7,035 nt of DNA from Gammaproteobacteria bacterium (GTDB taxonomy: Bacteria > Pseudomonadota > Gammaproteobacteria > Pseudomonadales > Azotimanducaceae), in the NCBI GenBank assembly GCA_018667205.1, contig JABIVN010000555.1, forward strand, positions 1 through 7,035, in the 5' to 3' direction. Shown in pieces: positions 6,219-7,035 of this stretch. A program made the translations under genes and the position numbers. The notes beneath the pieces were generated by a model. The model searched no databases. It had not been told where the DNA came from and saw only the letters and a program-made list of their open reading frames with translations. Within the stretch, counting starts at the first letter, position 1, and each line of letters starts with the position of its first letter.

Positions 6219-7035
6219 GTGCTTCGATCTGGCCTGCGCCAAGCAACATGCTACCAATCATTCCGGAATTACCGGCTTCTTTCCAGACCTGCAGCCTCTC
6301 TTTAATACGTCCAGCTGGACCCACTAGATGGCAGGCATCTACAAGTTCATCAGGAACCGCCGCCATGGCTTCATCTTTCTTGCCGGCCAGGAAAAGGTCC
6401 TGAATCTTGACTGCGGCTTCTTCGTAACCTAGCGCCTTTGCATAATCGTTGTAAAAATTATTTTTTCGAGCGCCCATGCCACCTATATACAAAGCCATAT
6501 TGCCTTTGATTGGCATTCGGCAGTGGTCCACATCGTCACCAATGACAACAGTAACAAAGGGCGCAACGTCGAAATCCATCATGGTCTTACCACTTTTATC
6601 CAGACCTTTCTGAATGGAGGACATTAGTACCTCGGATTTTTCAGGGCTCATCCATATTGGGAACACCCCGTCCGCCACCTCAGCGGAAGTTTCAAGACCC
6701 TTGGGTGTAATGGATGCGGTATAAATTTTGATCGAGGGGTCCGCTTGCAGAATACTTTTCAAAGATTTACCCAGACCGGTACCATCATCAGCACTGTAAG
6801 GCATGCTGTAATGAAAACCTTCATGCTCCACTGGCGCTTCACGGTTAAAAATCTTTTGCATAATCTCGATGTACTCTTTTGTTCGAGTAATCGGTCTGCC
6901 ATAAGCAACGCCATGCCAACCTTCAACCACCTGCGGCCCGGAAGCACCCAAGCCAACAATGAACCGGCCATCAGAGAGCTGATTCAGCGTCATCGCTGTC
7001 ATCGCACTACAAGCTGGTGATCGGCCAGGCATCTG
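6190..7035 (-). CDS. LLM-class (luciferase-like) F420/flavin-dependent oxidoreductase, 5' end outside window
   Basis: The frame is open to the right edge: the codon before the ATG at 7032 encodes Gln, and the QMPGRSPACSAMTAMTLNQL region is internal family sequence, so that ATG is not the start. About 60-70 N-terminal residues are missing from a protein of roughly 345. Counting from that Met, DGRFIVGLGASGPQVVEGWHG (21-41), GLGKSLKSI (86-94), LYIGGMGARKNNFYND (181-196) and LVGPAGRIKERL (236-247) are characteristic of bacterial luciferase-fold oxidoreductases of the F420-dependent LLM type. Many such proteins in proteobacteria may use FMN instead, and F420 use cannot be read from the sequence. 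The C-terminal end overlaps the downstream COG3146-like gene, indicating co-transcription. The reaction is probably an oxidoreduction or monooxygenation of an unknown organic substrate. Confidence 0.93.
   Translation of the reverse strand, partial: QMPGRSPACSAMTAMTLNQLSDGRFIVGLGASGPQVVEGWHGVAYGRPITRTKEYIEIMQKIFNREAPVEHEGFHYSMPYSADDGTGLGKSLKSILQADPSIKIYTASITPKGLETSAEVADGVFPIWMSPEKSEVLMSSIQKGLDKSGKTMMDFDVAPFVTVVIGDDVDHCRMPIKGNMALYIGGMGARKNNFYNDYAKALGYEEAAVKIQDLFLAGKKDEAMAAVPDELVDACHLVGPAGRIKERLQVWKEAGNSGMIGSMLLGAGQIEALELVAGELL

Noticed and set aside
7030..7032. ATG at 7032 as the start of the LLM oxidoreductase
   Set aside because: The frame stays open beyond it, and the surrounding residues match an internal part of the family, so the true start lies outside the window.

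Overview
The window looks like chromosomal DNA of a Gram-negative proteobacterium, most likely a gammaproteobacterium and possibly a marine one. I infer this from protein family content (YaiI/YqxD-type DUF188 protein, a short DksA/TraR-like zinc-finger protein, CurA-like reductase, COG3146-type acyltransferase-like protein), from the visibly moderate base composition and from tight gene packing. No rRNA, tRNA, CRISPR array, transposase, phage gene or integration scar is visible.

Layout: (1) Positions 1-693, minus strand, hold most of a PhzF-family isomerase/epimerase gene cut off by the left edge. (2) After a divergent intergenic region of about 95 bp, a tight plus-strand run from about 788 to 3794 encodes two tandem short-chain dehydrogenase-like proteins, a DUF188 (YaiI/YqxD) protein, an adducin/class II aldolase-like protein and a short DksA-like C4 zinc-finger protein. 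Gaps are 12, 1, 4 and 2 nt, so this is very probably one operon. (3) The operon runs head-on into a minus-strand CurA-like NADP-dependent oxidoreductase, with the two stop codons directly abutting at 3794/3795. (4) A 126-bp intergenic region containing a 14-bp tandem repeat and an inverted repeat separates that gene from an upstream minus-strand pair: a COG3146/FemAB-like GNAT-fold protein and a luciferase-like (LLM) oxidoreductase cut by the right edge.

The theme is redox and small-molecule metabolism: two SDR-like proteins, a medium-chain reductase and an LLM flavin/F420 oxidoreductase, plus a PhzF isomerase and an aldolase-fold protein. No specific pathway can be named from the sequence. 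The most notable features are that both tandem SDR proteins carry Phe where the catalytic Tyr is expected, that the DUF188 gene starts at TTG with a strong Shine-Dalgarno sequence inside the preceding gene, and that the COG3146 gene has no ATG or GTG near its expected start. I did not find convincing evidence of a new multi-gene system; the operon with its paired Tyr-less SDRs is the best candidate for follow-up.
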